Source: Verrucomicrobia bacterium 12-59-8
GTDB lineage: Bacteria; Verrucomicrobiota; Verrucomicrobiae; Verrucomicrobiales; Verrucomicrobiaceae
Direction of reading: 5' to 3'
DNA: 35,471 nucleotides
Assembly: GCA_002279765.1 (NCBI GenBank)
Contig: NCCR01000090.1
Span: 1-35,471, forward strand
Below the pieces are notes generated by a model. It was not told the origin of the DNA. It made no database searches and saw only the letters and a program-made list of their open reading frames with translations. The number at the start of each line of letters is the position of its first letter. Position 1 is the stretch's first letter. A program made the translations under genes and the position numbers. Of the stretch, positions 16,264 through 24,344 are shown in pieces.

Positions 16264-16842
16264 ATGGAACTCATCAACAACACTCCCAACGTGCCGGCGG
16301 CGGTCGGACCCTATTCTCAGGCTGTGAAGCAGGGCGGTCTGCTGTTTTGCTCCGGGCAGATTCCGATTGATCCGGCGGCGGGCAAGATAGTGGCGACGGA
16401 TGTGGCCGGCCAGACGACCCAGGTCCTGGCCAATATCCGGGCGCTGCTAGAGGCGCAAGGTTTGACGATGAGCGCTGTGATCAAGGCAACCGTATTTCTG
16501 CAAAACATGGCCGATTTTCCCACCGTGAATCCGTTGTATGAGACGGCGTTTGCCGGTCACAAGCCTGCGCGTTCGACCGTGGCGGTGGCGGGCTTGCCGC
16601 TAGGCGCGCTGGTAGAGATCGAGGTGATCGCAGTGATTATGCTCGGCGGGGGGGGGGGGCTGTCTCACGATGTAGGTAACAGAAAGGGATCAGTCGTTCC
16701 TACGGATGCGCCTACAGGTTTAACGGTTGCGCAAAGATCAGTGCCGTTGGACCGGCGACACTCATGGCCATTCAGCAAGCTCAAGGTGTGCCGAGATCAA
16801 GGAGGCAGCGGAAACCAAGGTCTGCGCGGGCGACATTTTTGA
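16264..16842 (+). CDS. ridA: RidA-family imine/enamine deaminase with an abnormal C-terminal extension
   Basis: Residues 1-127 form a complete RidA (YjgF/YER057c/UK114) protein that hydrolyses reactive enamine/imine intermediates from amino-acid metabolism. The motifs are AVGPYSQAVKQGGLLFCSGQ, LANIRALLEAQG, KATVFLQNMADFPTVNPLYE, and PARSTVAVAGLPLGALVEIE. This last motif includes the Arg of the active site. Family members end right after EVIAVI. Here the frame continues through a run of 12 G (16648-16659) into about 65 residues without family character that overlap the convergent gene. With one base fewer or more in the run the protein would end near 16674 or 16680. I therefore regard the real end as probably near 16680, and the run as a sequencing error or a slippage site. 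Confidence 0.85.
   Translation: MELINNTPNVPAAVGPYSQAVKQGGLLFCSGQIPIDPAAGKIVATDVAGQTTQVLANIRALLEAQGLTMSAVIKATVFLQNMADFPTVNPLYETAFAGHKPARSTVAVAGLPLGALVEIEVIAVIMLGGGGGLSHDVGNRKGSVVPTDAPTGLTVAQRSVPLDRRHSWPFSKLKVCRDQGGSGNQGLRGRHF
16648..16659 (+). repeat. Homopolymer run of 12 G at the end of ridA
   Basis: Twelve consecutive G follow codon 128 of ridA. Long G runs are prone to replication slippage and to sequencing error. A change of one base alters the RidA tail from 65 extra residues to a handful. Confidence 0.9.
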
Positions 16843-18463
16843 GCGCATGCGAACGTGCGGAAGTGAGCAGGGCATCTTTGTCAAAGCTCAGCCAACTGCC
16901 ACCACGGATGACGCGCTCTTCCGGCGCGCCAGGCCATGCGTCTTCACACCATTCCGAGACATTGCCTCCCATTTCATAGAGGCCAATGGCGTTCGCACGC
17001 GCGCTGTCCACCGGTGCGGTGTAGGAGTAGGTGTCGGTGGTGCCGGAAATTTTGGTGGCATCCAGATTGGCGCTGAGTGCCGGTGGCTTCCAGTCGTCCG
17101 CCTTAGGGGTCCATGGATAGTGCGTTTTGTCCGCGAGGTGTCGTGCAGCGGGATCGGCTCCGGTCTCATTTTTCAAGCCGGCGGCGAGACTCCACTCAGG
17201 GTCGCGCGGCAGACGATAGGAGGCTTTGGCAGGGATGAGCTTGCTGGCACGGTCACGTTCGGTCAACCAAGCGCAAAAGGCGGTGGCATCCTCCCATGAC
17301 ACACCGGCGGCTGGGTGAGTGCCGCCAAGCAGAAAGGAGGGCCGCTGACTCCAGGTGCGCCCGGCATCATTCAGCCAGGTTTCAAATTCGCGTACGCTGG
17401 TCTCCGTGGCACAGATGAGAAGGGGGCCCTTTTCCTGCAGCGGTACAAAACGCATGCCCAGGGCGTTCACGAAGGTGCTGCCATCCGCCACTGCCGGCTT
17501 CAGGCTGCTCGGGTCAGGCAGTCCTTCATCATCACCCTTGCCCTGCATTTTTTTGCGCAGCGCCTCCACCGCAGTGGCATCCACCTTGCGGTTTTCCGTC
17601 ATCGCCTTCATGCGCTCATCCAGTGCCTGTTTTTTCTCAGCATCCGAAGCGGCCAGCAGGTTGGCGGTGCGGCGTTTGTCATCGAATACGCAGCGGAAAC
17701 CGATGGTTGGAGCGCGCAGATCTGCCGGCACGACGTACTGATAGGCCGAAGTGAGGCACTCGGCGCGAAAATAAGCCCAGGAACCGCCGCGCAGAATCCC
17801 GGTCGGCTGAGCGCGGATTTCCACCGGCTGAGTCCACTCCCAGACATTGCCTGCGAGATCGTAGAGCCCCTCGCTGGTGGCGGGGAAACTGCCCACAGGA
17901 GCGGTGTAGGGGTAGCCGTCGCGGTAACCGGGAATCTCACCATCGGCGAAATTGGCGGTCTTGGCTGGCGGCGGCCAATCCTGCCCCCAGGGATAGACGC
18001 GGTCATCCAGCAGACGGTCTTCGGCGCTGAGGCTGAGTTTTTTACGCCCACGGGCCAGACCCACGGCGGAATCCCATTCTTCCGGCGTAGGCAGTCGATA
18101 GCTCTGGGAACTATCGAGCAGGTGCTTCTCGCGCTCGGTTTCGGTGAGCCAGTTGCAAAAAGCCACGGCGTCCTGCAGATTGACACCCACCACCGGATGC
18201 TCCAGGGACTGTTCGAAGTGCGGCTTATAAGACCATGGGTACTTTTTCTGCCGCAGAAACTCATTCCATTCCGAGAGCCGTGTTTCCCAGATGGCGAACA
18301 CCACGGTGGTGCCCGACACGCTCACGAAGCGTGTACCCAGGCTGCTGATATGCGGTGCATTCGTGCTGGCACCTTCTTGCTGGGGGCTGTTTTGTCCTTG
18401 GGCAGCAAAACACGTGATCAGGCAGAGGGCCAGAGCGGGCAGGAGCGGGTGGTTAGTACACAT
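16781..18463 (-). CDS. Secreted protein with two tandem FGE/SUMF1-like domains
   Basis: From the ATG at 18463-18461 the protein has 560 residues and starts with a signal peptide (MCTNHPLLPALALCLITCFA, cleavage near AQGQ). Two formylglycine-generating-enzyme-like domains follow. The first spans about residues 35-265 (VVGVNLQDAVAFCNWLTETE, SYRLPTPEEWDSAVG, LYDLAGNVWEWTQ, RGGSWAYF, GFRCVF). The second spans about 330-560 (AGVSWEDATAFCAWLTERD, SYRLPRDPEWSLA, LYEMGGNVSEWCEDAW, RGGSWLSF, GFRCLLDL). In genuine FGE two cysteines follow GGS at fixed spacing (GGSYxCxxxxC). Here the first domain keeps only the second Cys and the second domain neither, so sulfatase activation by the known copper mechanism is unlikely. 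Binding or scaffolding is a better guess. A TTG start at 18481 is possible but less likely. Confidence 0.9.
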   Translation of the reverse strand: MCTNHPLLPALALCLITCFAAQGQNSPQQEGASTNAPHISSLGTRFVSVSGTTVVFAIWETRLSEWNEFLRQKKYPWSYKPHFEQSLEHPVVGVNLQDAVAFCNWLTETEREKHLLDSSQSYRLPTPEEWDSAVGLARGRKKLSLSAEDRLLDDRVYPWGQDWPPPAKTANFADGEIPGYRDGYPYTAPVGSFPATSEGLYDLAGNVWEWTQPVEIRAQPTGILRGGSWAYFRAECLTSAYQYVVPADLRAPTIGFRCVFDDKRRTANLLAASDAEKKQALDERMKAMTENRKVDATAVEALRKKMQGKGDDEGLPDPSSLKPAVADGSTFVNALGMRFVPLQEKGPLLICATETSVREFETWLNDAGRTWSQRPSFLLGGTHPAAGVSWEDATAFCAWLTERDRASKLIPAKASYRLPRDPEWSLAAGLKNETGADPAARHLADKTHYPWTPKADDWKPPALSANLDATKISGTTDTYSYTAPVDSARANAIGLYEMGGNVSEWCEDAWPGAPEERVIRGGSWLSFDKDALLTSARSHALKNVARADLGFRCLLDLGTP

Positions 18464-18730
18464 GAAGCTGGATAACTGCAATGAGGACTGGATTCATCCA
18501 AAAAATGCCCCCTGCAAGATGGTTTAGACTTTTCCGGGAAGACAGGGCAGAATCCAGCGAAGCTTGGTGTCAAACTGTTAACACGCAGGGGAACTTTATC
18601 CTTTGCGCTGGTTATCAGCATGGTACAGTCACCCTCCTTTTTTGAAAATGCCGCTCCAACCCCGGCAGCGTATCCCGGCCGCCGTCTGAGCGACCTTTGG
18701 CGGTAGCTTGCCTGCATCTTTTTGCCCAGC

Positions 18731-20494
18731 ATGATTGTACTTGGCCTCAATGCTTACCACGGCGACTCCGCCGCCGCACTTGTCAAAGATGGCAGGCTCA
18801 TTGCCGCTGCTGAGGAGGAGCGGTTTCGCCGCATCAAACACTGGTCCGGCCTGCCCACCGAGGCCATGAAATGGTGCCTCGCAGATGCCGGACTCAAGCT
18901 GGGTGACGTCGATCACATTGCCATCAACCGCAATCCCAAGGTCAACAATCTGCGCCGAGCGCTCTACGTACTGCGCAAGCGGCCAAGCCTTGGGTTGATT
19001 CTCAAGCGGCTGGGAAACATCAAGCGCGCGGGCAGTTTTGAGGACGCGGTCCAGGCGGCTTTTTCCGGTGACAAGCTCCGTGCGCAGGTTCATCGCGTGG
19101 AGCACCACCTCGCGCATCTCGCTTCGGGATTCCTCGTTTCAGATTTTGATGAAGCTGTGTGCCTCTCGGTGGATGGGTTTGGCGACTTTGCCAGCTCGGC
19201 CTGGGGCATGGGGAAGGGGAATGACATCCAGATCGACGGTCGCATCTATTTTCCTCATTCACTGGGCATCTTCTACACAGTCATCACGCAGTTCATCGGG
19301 TTTCCTTATTTTGGCGATGAGTATAAAGTCATGGGGCTCGCTCCGTATGGTGAGCCTAAATATCTCAAGGAGATGCGCGAGCTGGTGCAGGTGCAAAGCG
19401 ACGGGACCTTCAAACTGAACTTGAAATATTTCCGTCATCACACCGATGACGTTCACTACACCTGGGACAGTTGCTGTCCCGAAGTGGGCACGCTCTACAA
19501 GCAGGAGCCGATGGAGGCGCTGTTCGGGCCGCAGCGTGAAAAGGGGGCCGCTTTGGAGCAGAAACACCGCGACATCGCCCGCAGCGCCCAGGCCATGTAT
19601 GAGGAGGCCTTCTTCGCCATGCTGCAGACGCTGCATGCGCGCTATCGCTGCGACAATCTCGCCCTCTCCGGCGGTTGCGCTATGAACTCTGTGGCCAACG
19701 GCAAGGTGTACCTCAATTCACCCTTCAAGCGCATGTACCTCCCTGCCTCCGCTGGCGATGCGGGTGGTGCCATCGGCTCCGCGTTCGTCGTGGCGCGTCA
19801 GCTTGATGGGATTGCGGACGCTTCTGTCCGCTCCAGTCGTTTCGTCATGAACCACGCCTATGTGGGGCCGCAGGCCAGCGATGCAGAAATCAAAACCCTG
19901 CTCGATGCACGCAACTCGGACATCGTGGCCGAACACTGCACCGTGCGCCGCATGGAGGACGAAGGTGAGCTGTGCCGCCTCACCGCCACCGCTATCACCG
20001 AGGGCAAGGTCATCGGCTGGTTTCAAGGCCGCATGGAATGGGGCCCGCGTGCGCTGGGCAACCGCTCCATTTTGGGCGATCCACGTCGTGCCGACATGAA
20101 AGACATCCTCAATCTCAAGATCAAGCGGCGCGAGTCCTTCCGTCCCTTCGCCCCGAGCATTCTGCGTGAACACGTCAGCGAATGGTTTGAGCAGGACGAT
20201 GATGTGCCCTTCATGATGGAGGTCTTTCAGGTACGGGAGGAGAAGCGTGCGCAAATCCCCGCCACCACGCATGTCGATGGTTCCGGCCGCCTGCAAACCG
20301 TCCATCAGGACACCAATCCACGCTACCACCGTCTCATCGAAAGCTACCGCCAGATCACCGGCGTACCGATGGTGCTGAACACCAGCTTCAACGAAAACGA
20401 ACCCGTCGTCTGCACGCCACAGGAGGCCCTCGACTGCTTCCTGCGCACCAAGATGGATGTTCTGGTGCTCAATGACTGGATGATCACCCGCTGA
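18731..20494 (+). CDS. Carbamoyltransferase of the NodU/CmcH family
   Basis: The 587-residue protein transfers a carbamoyl group from carbamoyl phosphate, via carbamoyl-adenylate, to a hydroxyl of a sugar or antibiotic. The N-terminal Kae1-like domain shows GLNAYHGDSAAALVKDGRLI, AAEEERFRRIKH, VEHHLAHLASGFLVSDFDEA, LSVDGFGDFASSA and SLGIFYTVITQFIGFPYFGD. The middle has LALSGGCAMNSVANGKV and PASAGDAGGAIGSA. The C-terminal domain has GKVIGWFQGRMEWGPRALGN, RSILGDPR, KRRESFRPFAPSIL and NTSFNENEPVVCTPQEAL, all typical. At the left end of a polysaccharide locus, its likely substrate is a sugar of the surface glycan. The upstream 267-base divergent region (18464-18730) shows no promoter I can defend. 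Confidence 0.93.
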   Translation: MIVLGLNAYHGDSAAALVKDGRLIAAAEEERFRRIKHWSGLPTEAMKWCLADAGLKLGDVDHIAINRNPKVNNLRRALYVLRKRPSLGLILKRLGNIKRAGSFEDAVQAAFSGDKLRAQVHRVEHHLAHLASGFLVSDFDEAVCLSVDGFGDFASSAWGMGKGNDIQIDGRIYFPHSLGIFYTVITQFIGFPYFGDEYKVMGLAPYGEPKYLKEMRELVQVQSDGTFKLNLKYFRHHTDDVHYTWDSCCPEVGTLYKQEPMEALFGPQREKGAALEQKHRDIARSAQAMYEEAFFAMLQTLHARYRCDNLALSGGCAMNSVANGKVYLNSPFKRMYLPASAGDAGGAIGSAFVVARQLDGIADASVRSSRFVMNHAYVGPQASDAEIKTLLDARNSDIVAEHCTVRRMEDEGELCRLTATAITEGKVIGWFQGRMEWGPRALGNRSILGDPRRADMKDILNLKIKRRESFRPFAPSILREHVSEWFEQDDDVPFMMEVFQVREEKRAQIPATTHVDGSGRLQTVHQDTNPRYHRLIESYRQITGVPMVLNTSFNENEPVVCTPQEALDCFLRTKMDVLVLNDWMITR

Positions 20495-20496
20495 GC

Positions 20497-20865
20497 ATGC
20501 GCTCTCCCGCAGACATCGACAAAATTCAATCCTTCATGGCAGCGCTTGGGCGAACCGTGAAAGGCGCTGGGCGTGACTATCCTACGGAAGGTGCCACTGC
20601 ATTGCTTTACGGCTGGCGCAGCAGCACCATTGATGTTGATCTAAAAGCCGACCCTGAGCCGGCAGGCTTCTTTGAAGCCATTGCGGCAATCAAGGATTCG
20701 CTCGATGTGAACATTGAACTCGCCGCACAAGATCAGTGCATTCCTGAACTGCCGGGTTGGCGAGACCGCTCCAGCTTCATCGCGAAACACGGACTACAAG
20801 ATTTTTTTCACTACGACATCTACAGTCAGGCGCTCGCCAAGATCGAACGCGGGCATGATCAGTGA
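20497..20865 (+). CDS. Nucleotidyltransferase-like small protein (DUF6036/AbiEii-like guess)
   Basis: The 122-residue protein begins two bases after the carbamoyltransferase stop. The pattern EGATALLYGWRSSTIDVDLK (residues about 27-46) resembles the GGxAxxxxGxRxTxDxD signature of minimal nucleotidyltransferases such as the DUF6036 and AbiEii families, which transfer NMP groups to RNA or proteins and often form toxin-antitoxin-like pairs. Here the first glycine pair is changed to EG, and the motif has DVD for the two metal ligands. A further part reads AAIKDSLDVNIELAAQDQ, compatible with the third carboxylate region. It overlaps the next gene by 11 bases, so the two are translationally linked. 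The family call is moderate; a toxin role is speculation. Confidence 0.68.
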   Translation: MRSPADIDKIQSFMAALGRTVKGAGRDYPTEGATALLYGWRSSTIDVDLKADPEPAGFFEAIAAIKDSLDVNIELAAQDQCIPELPGWRDRSSFIAKHGLQDFFHYDIYSQALAKIERGHDQ

Positions 20866-21340
20866 CATCACTGATGTGCAGGCCATGTGGCAGCATCAGT
20901 TGATCGCCAAAGGCAGGCTGTGGGAGCTTTTTCAGGCCATTCAGCCAGCCCTGATCCGCCACCCCGCCATTACGCCAGCCGAGTTCCACCGTGCGGTTGA
21001 GCAAGTTCTGTTCATCATGATCGCTCTTGATCAACTTCCCGGCGGTGAACTTATCATTCGCGGGCTTGCAGATTATGCGGAGGGCCGTTTGGCTCTGGAG
21101 TCCTGCCTGCTTGCCGTGGGGTGGAACCGCCTGCAACGTGGCGGCCTGCCCAGGCCAACAAGATCCCCAGTGCGTTTCCCAGAACCGGAAATGCAATTGT
21201 ATAGCATTTTGCGTTCCGAGCAGGGCGATGCCTTCTCGCGCTACAATGCACTGCTGCGCCGTCTCATCAGCTTTGAGCAGTCGTTGGAGAAGCAGAGCAC
21301 AAGCGACCAAGAAAGACATCATCTGCTGGTGCGGGAATGA
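20855..21340 (+). CDS. Unknown partner protein of the nucleotidyltransferase-like gene
   Basis: From the ATG at 20855 the protein has 161 residues and overlaps the preceding gene by 11 bases; the open frame extends upstream to 20714 but inside the coding frame of that gene. It is mostly helical (LIAKGRLWELFQAIQPALIR, AEFHRAVEQVLFIMIALDQL, SRYNALLRRLISFEQSLEKQ) with no motif I recognise, no signal peptide and no membrane span. Close coupling to a minimal nucleotidyltransferase makes an antitoxin or co-factor role conceivable, as for MenA/AbiE-type pairs, but nothing in the sequence proves it. Confidence 0.62.
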   Translation: MISDITDVQAMWQHQLIAKGRLWELFQAIQPALIRHPAITPAEFHRAVEQVLFIMIALDQLPGGELIIRGLADYAEGRLALESCLLAVGWNRLQRGGLPRPTRSPVRFPEPEMQLYSILRSEQGDAFSRYNALLRRLISFEQSLEKQSTSDQERHHLLVRE

Positions 21341-21405
21341 CGAATCAAATTCAATTTCATCATAACGCAAAGGCGGTGCCTTCAGCCGCCAAGAACCGGC
21401 ATGGA

Positions 21406-21449
21406 CCGGCCTTCGTCATTTCTTCGTCACTTCGCATCCGGCCTTCGTC
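21406..21449 (+). repeat. Short direct repeat upstream of rfbA
   Basis: CCGGCCTTCGTC occurs at 21406-21417 and again at 21438-21449, 20 bases apart, within the 148-base gap before rfbA. The gap also holds further TTCGTCA copies. It could be a protein-binding site or simple sequence. Confidence 0.4.
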
Positions 21450-21488
21450 CTTTCCCTGCTCCACCTGTAGCCGCAACTCTCTTCCTCG

Positions 21489-22376
21489 ATGAAAGGCCTC
21501 ATCCTCGCAGGTGGCGCGGGCTCGCGCCTGTATCCGCTCACGCAGGTGGCGTCGAAACAACTGCAGCCGGTCTATGATAAGCCGATGGTGTATTACCCTC
21601 TCACGGTGCTCATCGCCTCGGGCATTCGCGAGATTTGCCTCATCTCCACGCCGCAGGATCTGCCGCGCTTCAAGCAACTGCTCGGTGACGGCACGCAGTG
21701 GGGCATAGTCATTGAATATCGCGAGCAGCCGCAACCCGATGGCATCGCCCAGGCCTTACTCATCGCCGCATCTTTCATCGGCCAGGGCACCGTGACCTTG
21801 ATCCTCGGCGACAACATTTTCTTTGGCGGTGACGCCTTCCCCCGTGCCTTTGCCGAATTCAAATCGGGTGCCACCATCTTCGCCTATCACGTCAATGACC
21901 CTGAACGCTACGGCGTGGTGGAGTTTGATGCCGCTGGCCATGCGGTTTCATTGGAGGAAAAGCCCGCACACCCTCGCAGCAACTACGCTGTGCCGGGTGT
22001 CTATCTCTACGACAACGATGCAGTCGCAATCGCCCAGGGCCTGCAGCCTTCTCCACGCGGCGAACTGGAAATCACCGATGTGAACAAGGAATACCTGCGC
22101 CGTGGCACCCTGCGCGTCCAGCGCCTCAGCCGTGGCACAGCCTGGCTCGACGCCGGCACCAGCAGTAGTCTGCACGAAGCCTCCGCCTACGTGCAGACCA
22201 TCGAGAAACGCCAGGGCATGAAACTCGGCTGCCCCGAAGAAGCGGCACTCTATCGAGGCTTTCTCTCACTTGATCAATTCGACGCGCTCATCGCCAGCAT
22301 GCCGCGCTGTGAGTACCGCGACTACCTCGCCGAAGTTGGCACCGAAGTGAAACGTGTCGGCCTGAAAAGCGCATGA
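21489..22376 (+). CDS. rfbA: Glucose-1-phosphate thymidylyltransferase
   Basis: The 295-residue enzyme makes dTDP-glucose from dTTP and glucose 1-phosphate, the first step to dTDP-6-deoxysugars. The nucleotide-binding start MKGLILAGGAGSRLYPLT is diagnostic, followed by SKQLQPVYDKPMVYYPLTVL, EYREQPQPDGIAQALLIA, LILGDNIFFGG, DPERYGVVEFDAAG, EEKPAHPRSNYAVPGVYLYD and GELEITDVNKEYLRRG, then GTAWLDAGTSSSLHEA. Length and motifs fit RfbA/RmlA throughout. It ends with a 4-base overlap (ATGA) with rfbB, showing coupled translation. Confidence 0.97.
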   Translation: MKGLILAGGAGSRLYPLTQVASKQLQPVYDKPMVYYPLTVLIASGIREICLISTPQDLPRFKQLLGDGTQWGIVIEYREQPQPDGIAQALLIAASFIGQGTVTLILGDNIFFGGDAFPRAFAEFKSGATIFAYHVNDPERYGVVEFDAAGHAVSLEEKPAHPRSNYAVPGVYLYDNDAVAIAQGLQPSPRGELEITDVNKEYLRRGTLRVQRLSRGTAWLDAGTSSSLHEASAYVQTIEKRQGMKLGCPEEAALYRGFLSLDQFDALIASMPRCEYRDYLAEVGTEVKRVGLKSA

Positions 22377-23413
22377 ACCTTCTCATTACGGGCGGCGCAG
22401 GCTTCATTGGCTCCAATCTCATCCGGCATGTCATCGGCCAGCCGGAGATCACGAAGCTCGTCAACCTCGATTGCCTCACCTACGCCGGTCATCTTGAAAA
22501 CCTCGAGGGCATTCATGGCACCCACCCGCGTTACCTCTTTGAGCAGGTCGATCTCCGCCACAAGGAGGAGGTCTGCCGTGTTGTCCGGCAGCACGAAATC
22601 ACGCATGTGGTGCATCTGGCCGCTGAATCCCACGTTGATCGCAGCATCACTGCGCCGGATGACTTCATCACCACCAACATCAACGGCACCTTCCATCTCC
22701 TCGAAGCCTGCCGCGCTCACTGGCACAACCCGGCTCCCATCTCGCATCTTCCATCTCCCCGGTTTCTTCACGTCAGCACCGACGAAGTTTATGGCTCCCT
22801 TGGTACGCACGATCCTGCGTTCACCGAAAGCACCCCCTGCGCGCCAAATTCACCCTACTCCGCCAGCAAGGCAGCCAGTGACATGCTCGTGCGCAGCTAC
22901 CACCACACGCATGGCCTGCCAGCTATGATCACGCGCTGCTCAAACAACTACGGCCCGTATCAGTTCCCGGAGAAACTCATCCCGGTGGTCATGCAGAGTG
23001 TCCTGGCCCGTCTGCCGGTGCCTATTTATGGCGACGGCATGAACGTGCGCGACTGGCTCTATGTGGAGGATCATTGTAAAGCGCTGTGGTCCGCTCTCAC
23101 CACCGGCCAGCCCGGCGAGACCTACAACGTCGGCGGTCGGAACGAGCGGGCCAATTTGCATCTCGTGCAGTCGATCTGTGATCTCATCGACGAGTTGCTG
23201 CCTGCCTGCGGGGGCAACTCACGCCGCCTCATAAGATTCGTGCCCGACCGTCCTGGCCATGATCGCCGTTACGCCATGGATGCGGCGAAGATCCAGTTCG
23301 AACTCGGCTGGAGTCCCGACCACACTTTGGAAACAGGGCTGCGTCAAACCGTGGCATGGTATCTTGAGCATCAGGACTGGGTCCGGTCCGTTGCAACACC
23401 CCAGGCAGTCTGA
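22373..23413 (+). CDS. rfbB: dTDP-glucose 4,6-dehydratase
   Basis: The 346-residue NAD-dependent short-chain dehydrogenase/reductase converts dTDP-glucose to dTDP-4-keto-6-deoxyglucose. It shows the Rossmann motif ITGGAGFIGSNLIRH, HLAAESHVDRSI, the catalytic STDEVYGSLG segment with Thr-Asp-Glu, SPYSASKAASDML (YxxxK), TRCSNNYGPYQFPEKLIP and NVRDWLYVEDHCKAL. Start overlaps rfbA by four bases and its stop overlaps the ABC permease start by one base (TGATG). No rfbC or rfbD follows in the window, so the final sugar (rhamnose or another 6-deoxysugar) cannot be told. Confidence 0.97.
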   Translation: MNLLITGGAGFIGSNLIRHVIGQPEITKLVNLDCLTYAGHLENLEGIHGTHPRYLFEQVDLRHKEEVCRVVRQHEITHVVHLAAESHVDRSITAPDDFITTNINGTFHLLEACRAHWHNPAPISHLPSPRFLHVSTDEVYGSLGTHDPAFTESTPCAPNSPYSASKAASDMLVRSYHHTHGLPAMITRCSNNYGPYQFPEKLIPVVMQSVLARLPVPIYGDGMNVRDWLYVEDHCKALWSALTTGQPGETYNVGGRNERANLHLVQSICDLIDELLPACGGNSRRLIRFVPDRPGHDRRYAMDAAKIQFELGWSPDHTLETGLRQTVAWYLEHQDWVRSVATPQAV

Positions 23414-24240
23414 TGGAAGAACTTGTCATCGAAGCGGGACGCAGTGAGGCGCATTACTGGCGCGATCTCTGGCGGTTTCGTGAACTGTTTGGATTTCTGG
23501 CTTGGCGCGACATTTTGGTGCGCTACAAGCAGACCGCCATCGGTGTGGCGTGGGCGGTCCTGCGCCCGTTGCTGACGATTTTGGTCGGCACCGGCATTTT
23601 CGGCAGTGTAGCGCAGCTCCCCTCGGATGGCGTGCCTTACGCGGTCATGGTCTGTGCTGGTACATTGCCGTGGTTCTTTTTCAGTAGCGCCTTGAGTGAG
23701 TCGGCCAACAGTCTGGTAGGCAATGCCAGTCTGATTTCCAAGATCTACTTTCCGCGCATGATTCTTCCGATGAGCGCGGTCATCGTGGCGTTGGTCGATT
23801 TTGCGGTTTCCTTGATCATCCTCGCCGGACTGATGGCTTGGTATGGCATCTGGCCGACGTGGAGGCTGCTTGCCTTGCCGATCTTCACGCTTCTCGCCTG
23901 CGTGAGTGCAATGGGGCCCGGCTTGCTCTTCACCGCACTGAACACGAAGTACCGCGACTTTCGCTACATCGTGCCCTTCGCGGTGCAGTTTGGTCTTTAC
24001 GTCACGCCGGTCTTCTACAGCACCACGGTCATTCAGCAGCGGTTGGGGGACGGTGGGATGGTCTTGCTGTCTCTCAATCCGATCGTTGGCGTGATCGATG
24101 GATTCCGCTGGGCCATCTGCGGCACCTCCGGCATTCATTGGCAAAGTTTCTCCCTCTCCACCGGGATGAGCCTTCTGCTCCTCATGCTGGGGAGCTGGTA
24201 CTTTCGCCGGACCGAAAAAAGATTCGCCGACGTGCTCTGA
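23413..24240 (+). CDS. wzm: ABC-2 type polysaccharide export permease (Wzm-like)
   Basis: The 275-residue protein is an integral inner-membrane subunit with about six hydrophobic spans. The cytoplasmic N-terminus has YWRDLWRFRELFGFLAWRDI and LVRYKQTAIGVAWAVLRPLL, the usual Wzm/TagG start. Spans follow around VGTGIFGSVA, AVMVCAGTLPWFFFSSAL, SAVIVALVDFAVSLIILAGL, FTLLACVSAMGPGLLFTAL, and SLLLLMLGSWYFRRTEKRFA at the C-terminus. It would move lipid-linked glycan across the inner membrane with the Wzt ATPase encoded at 25396. Usually wzm and wzt are adjacent; here a glycosyltransferase gene lies between them. Confidence 0.93.
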   Translation: MEELVIEAGRSEAHYWRDLWRFRELFGFLAWRDILVRYKQTAIGVAWAVLRPLLTILVGTGIFGSVAQLPSDGVPYAVMVCAGTLPWFFFSSALSESANSLVGNASLISKIYFPRMILPMSAVIVALVDFAVSLIILAGLMAWYGIWPTWRLLALPIFTLLACVSAMGPGLLFTALNTKYRDFRYIVPFAVQFGLYVTPVFYSTTVIQQRLGDGGMVLLSLNPIVGVIDGFRWAICGTSGIHWQSFSLSTGMSLLLLMLGSWYFRRTEKRFADVL

Positions 24241-24344
24241 GCACATGCCGCCATCAAGGACATTGGTTCAACCTGCCTGCCTAGGTGCGCAACTTGCCCT
24301 AGCCATTTGACCACCGCGCGTAACCATTTCTGGATGCAACGCGC

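Noticed and set aside
17315..18475. A 386-codon plus-strand open frame opposite the FGE-like gene
   Set aside because: The minus strand encodes two recognisable domains with a signal peptide; the plus frame has none.
21372..21390. Hairpin GGCGG / CCGCC before rfbA
   Set aside because: Only five base pairs with a nine-base loop and no T-run; expected by chance in G+C-rich DNA.
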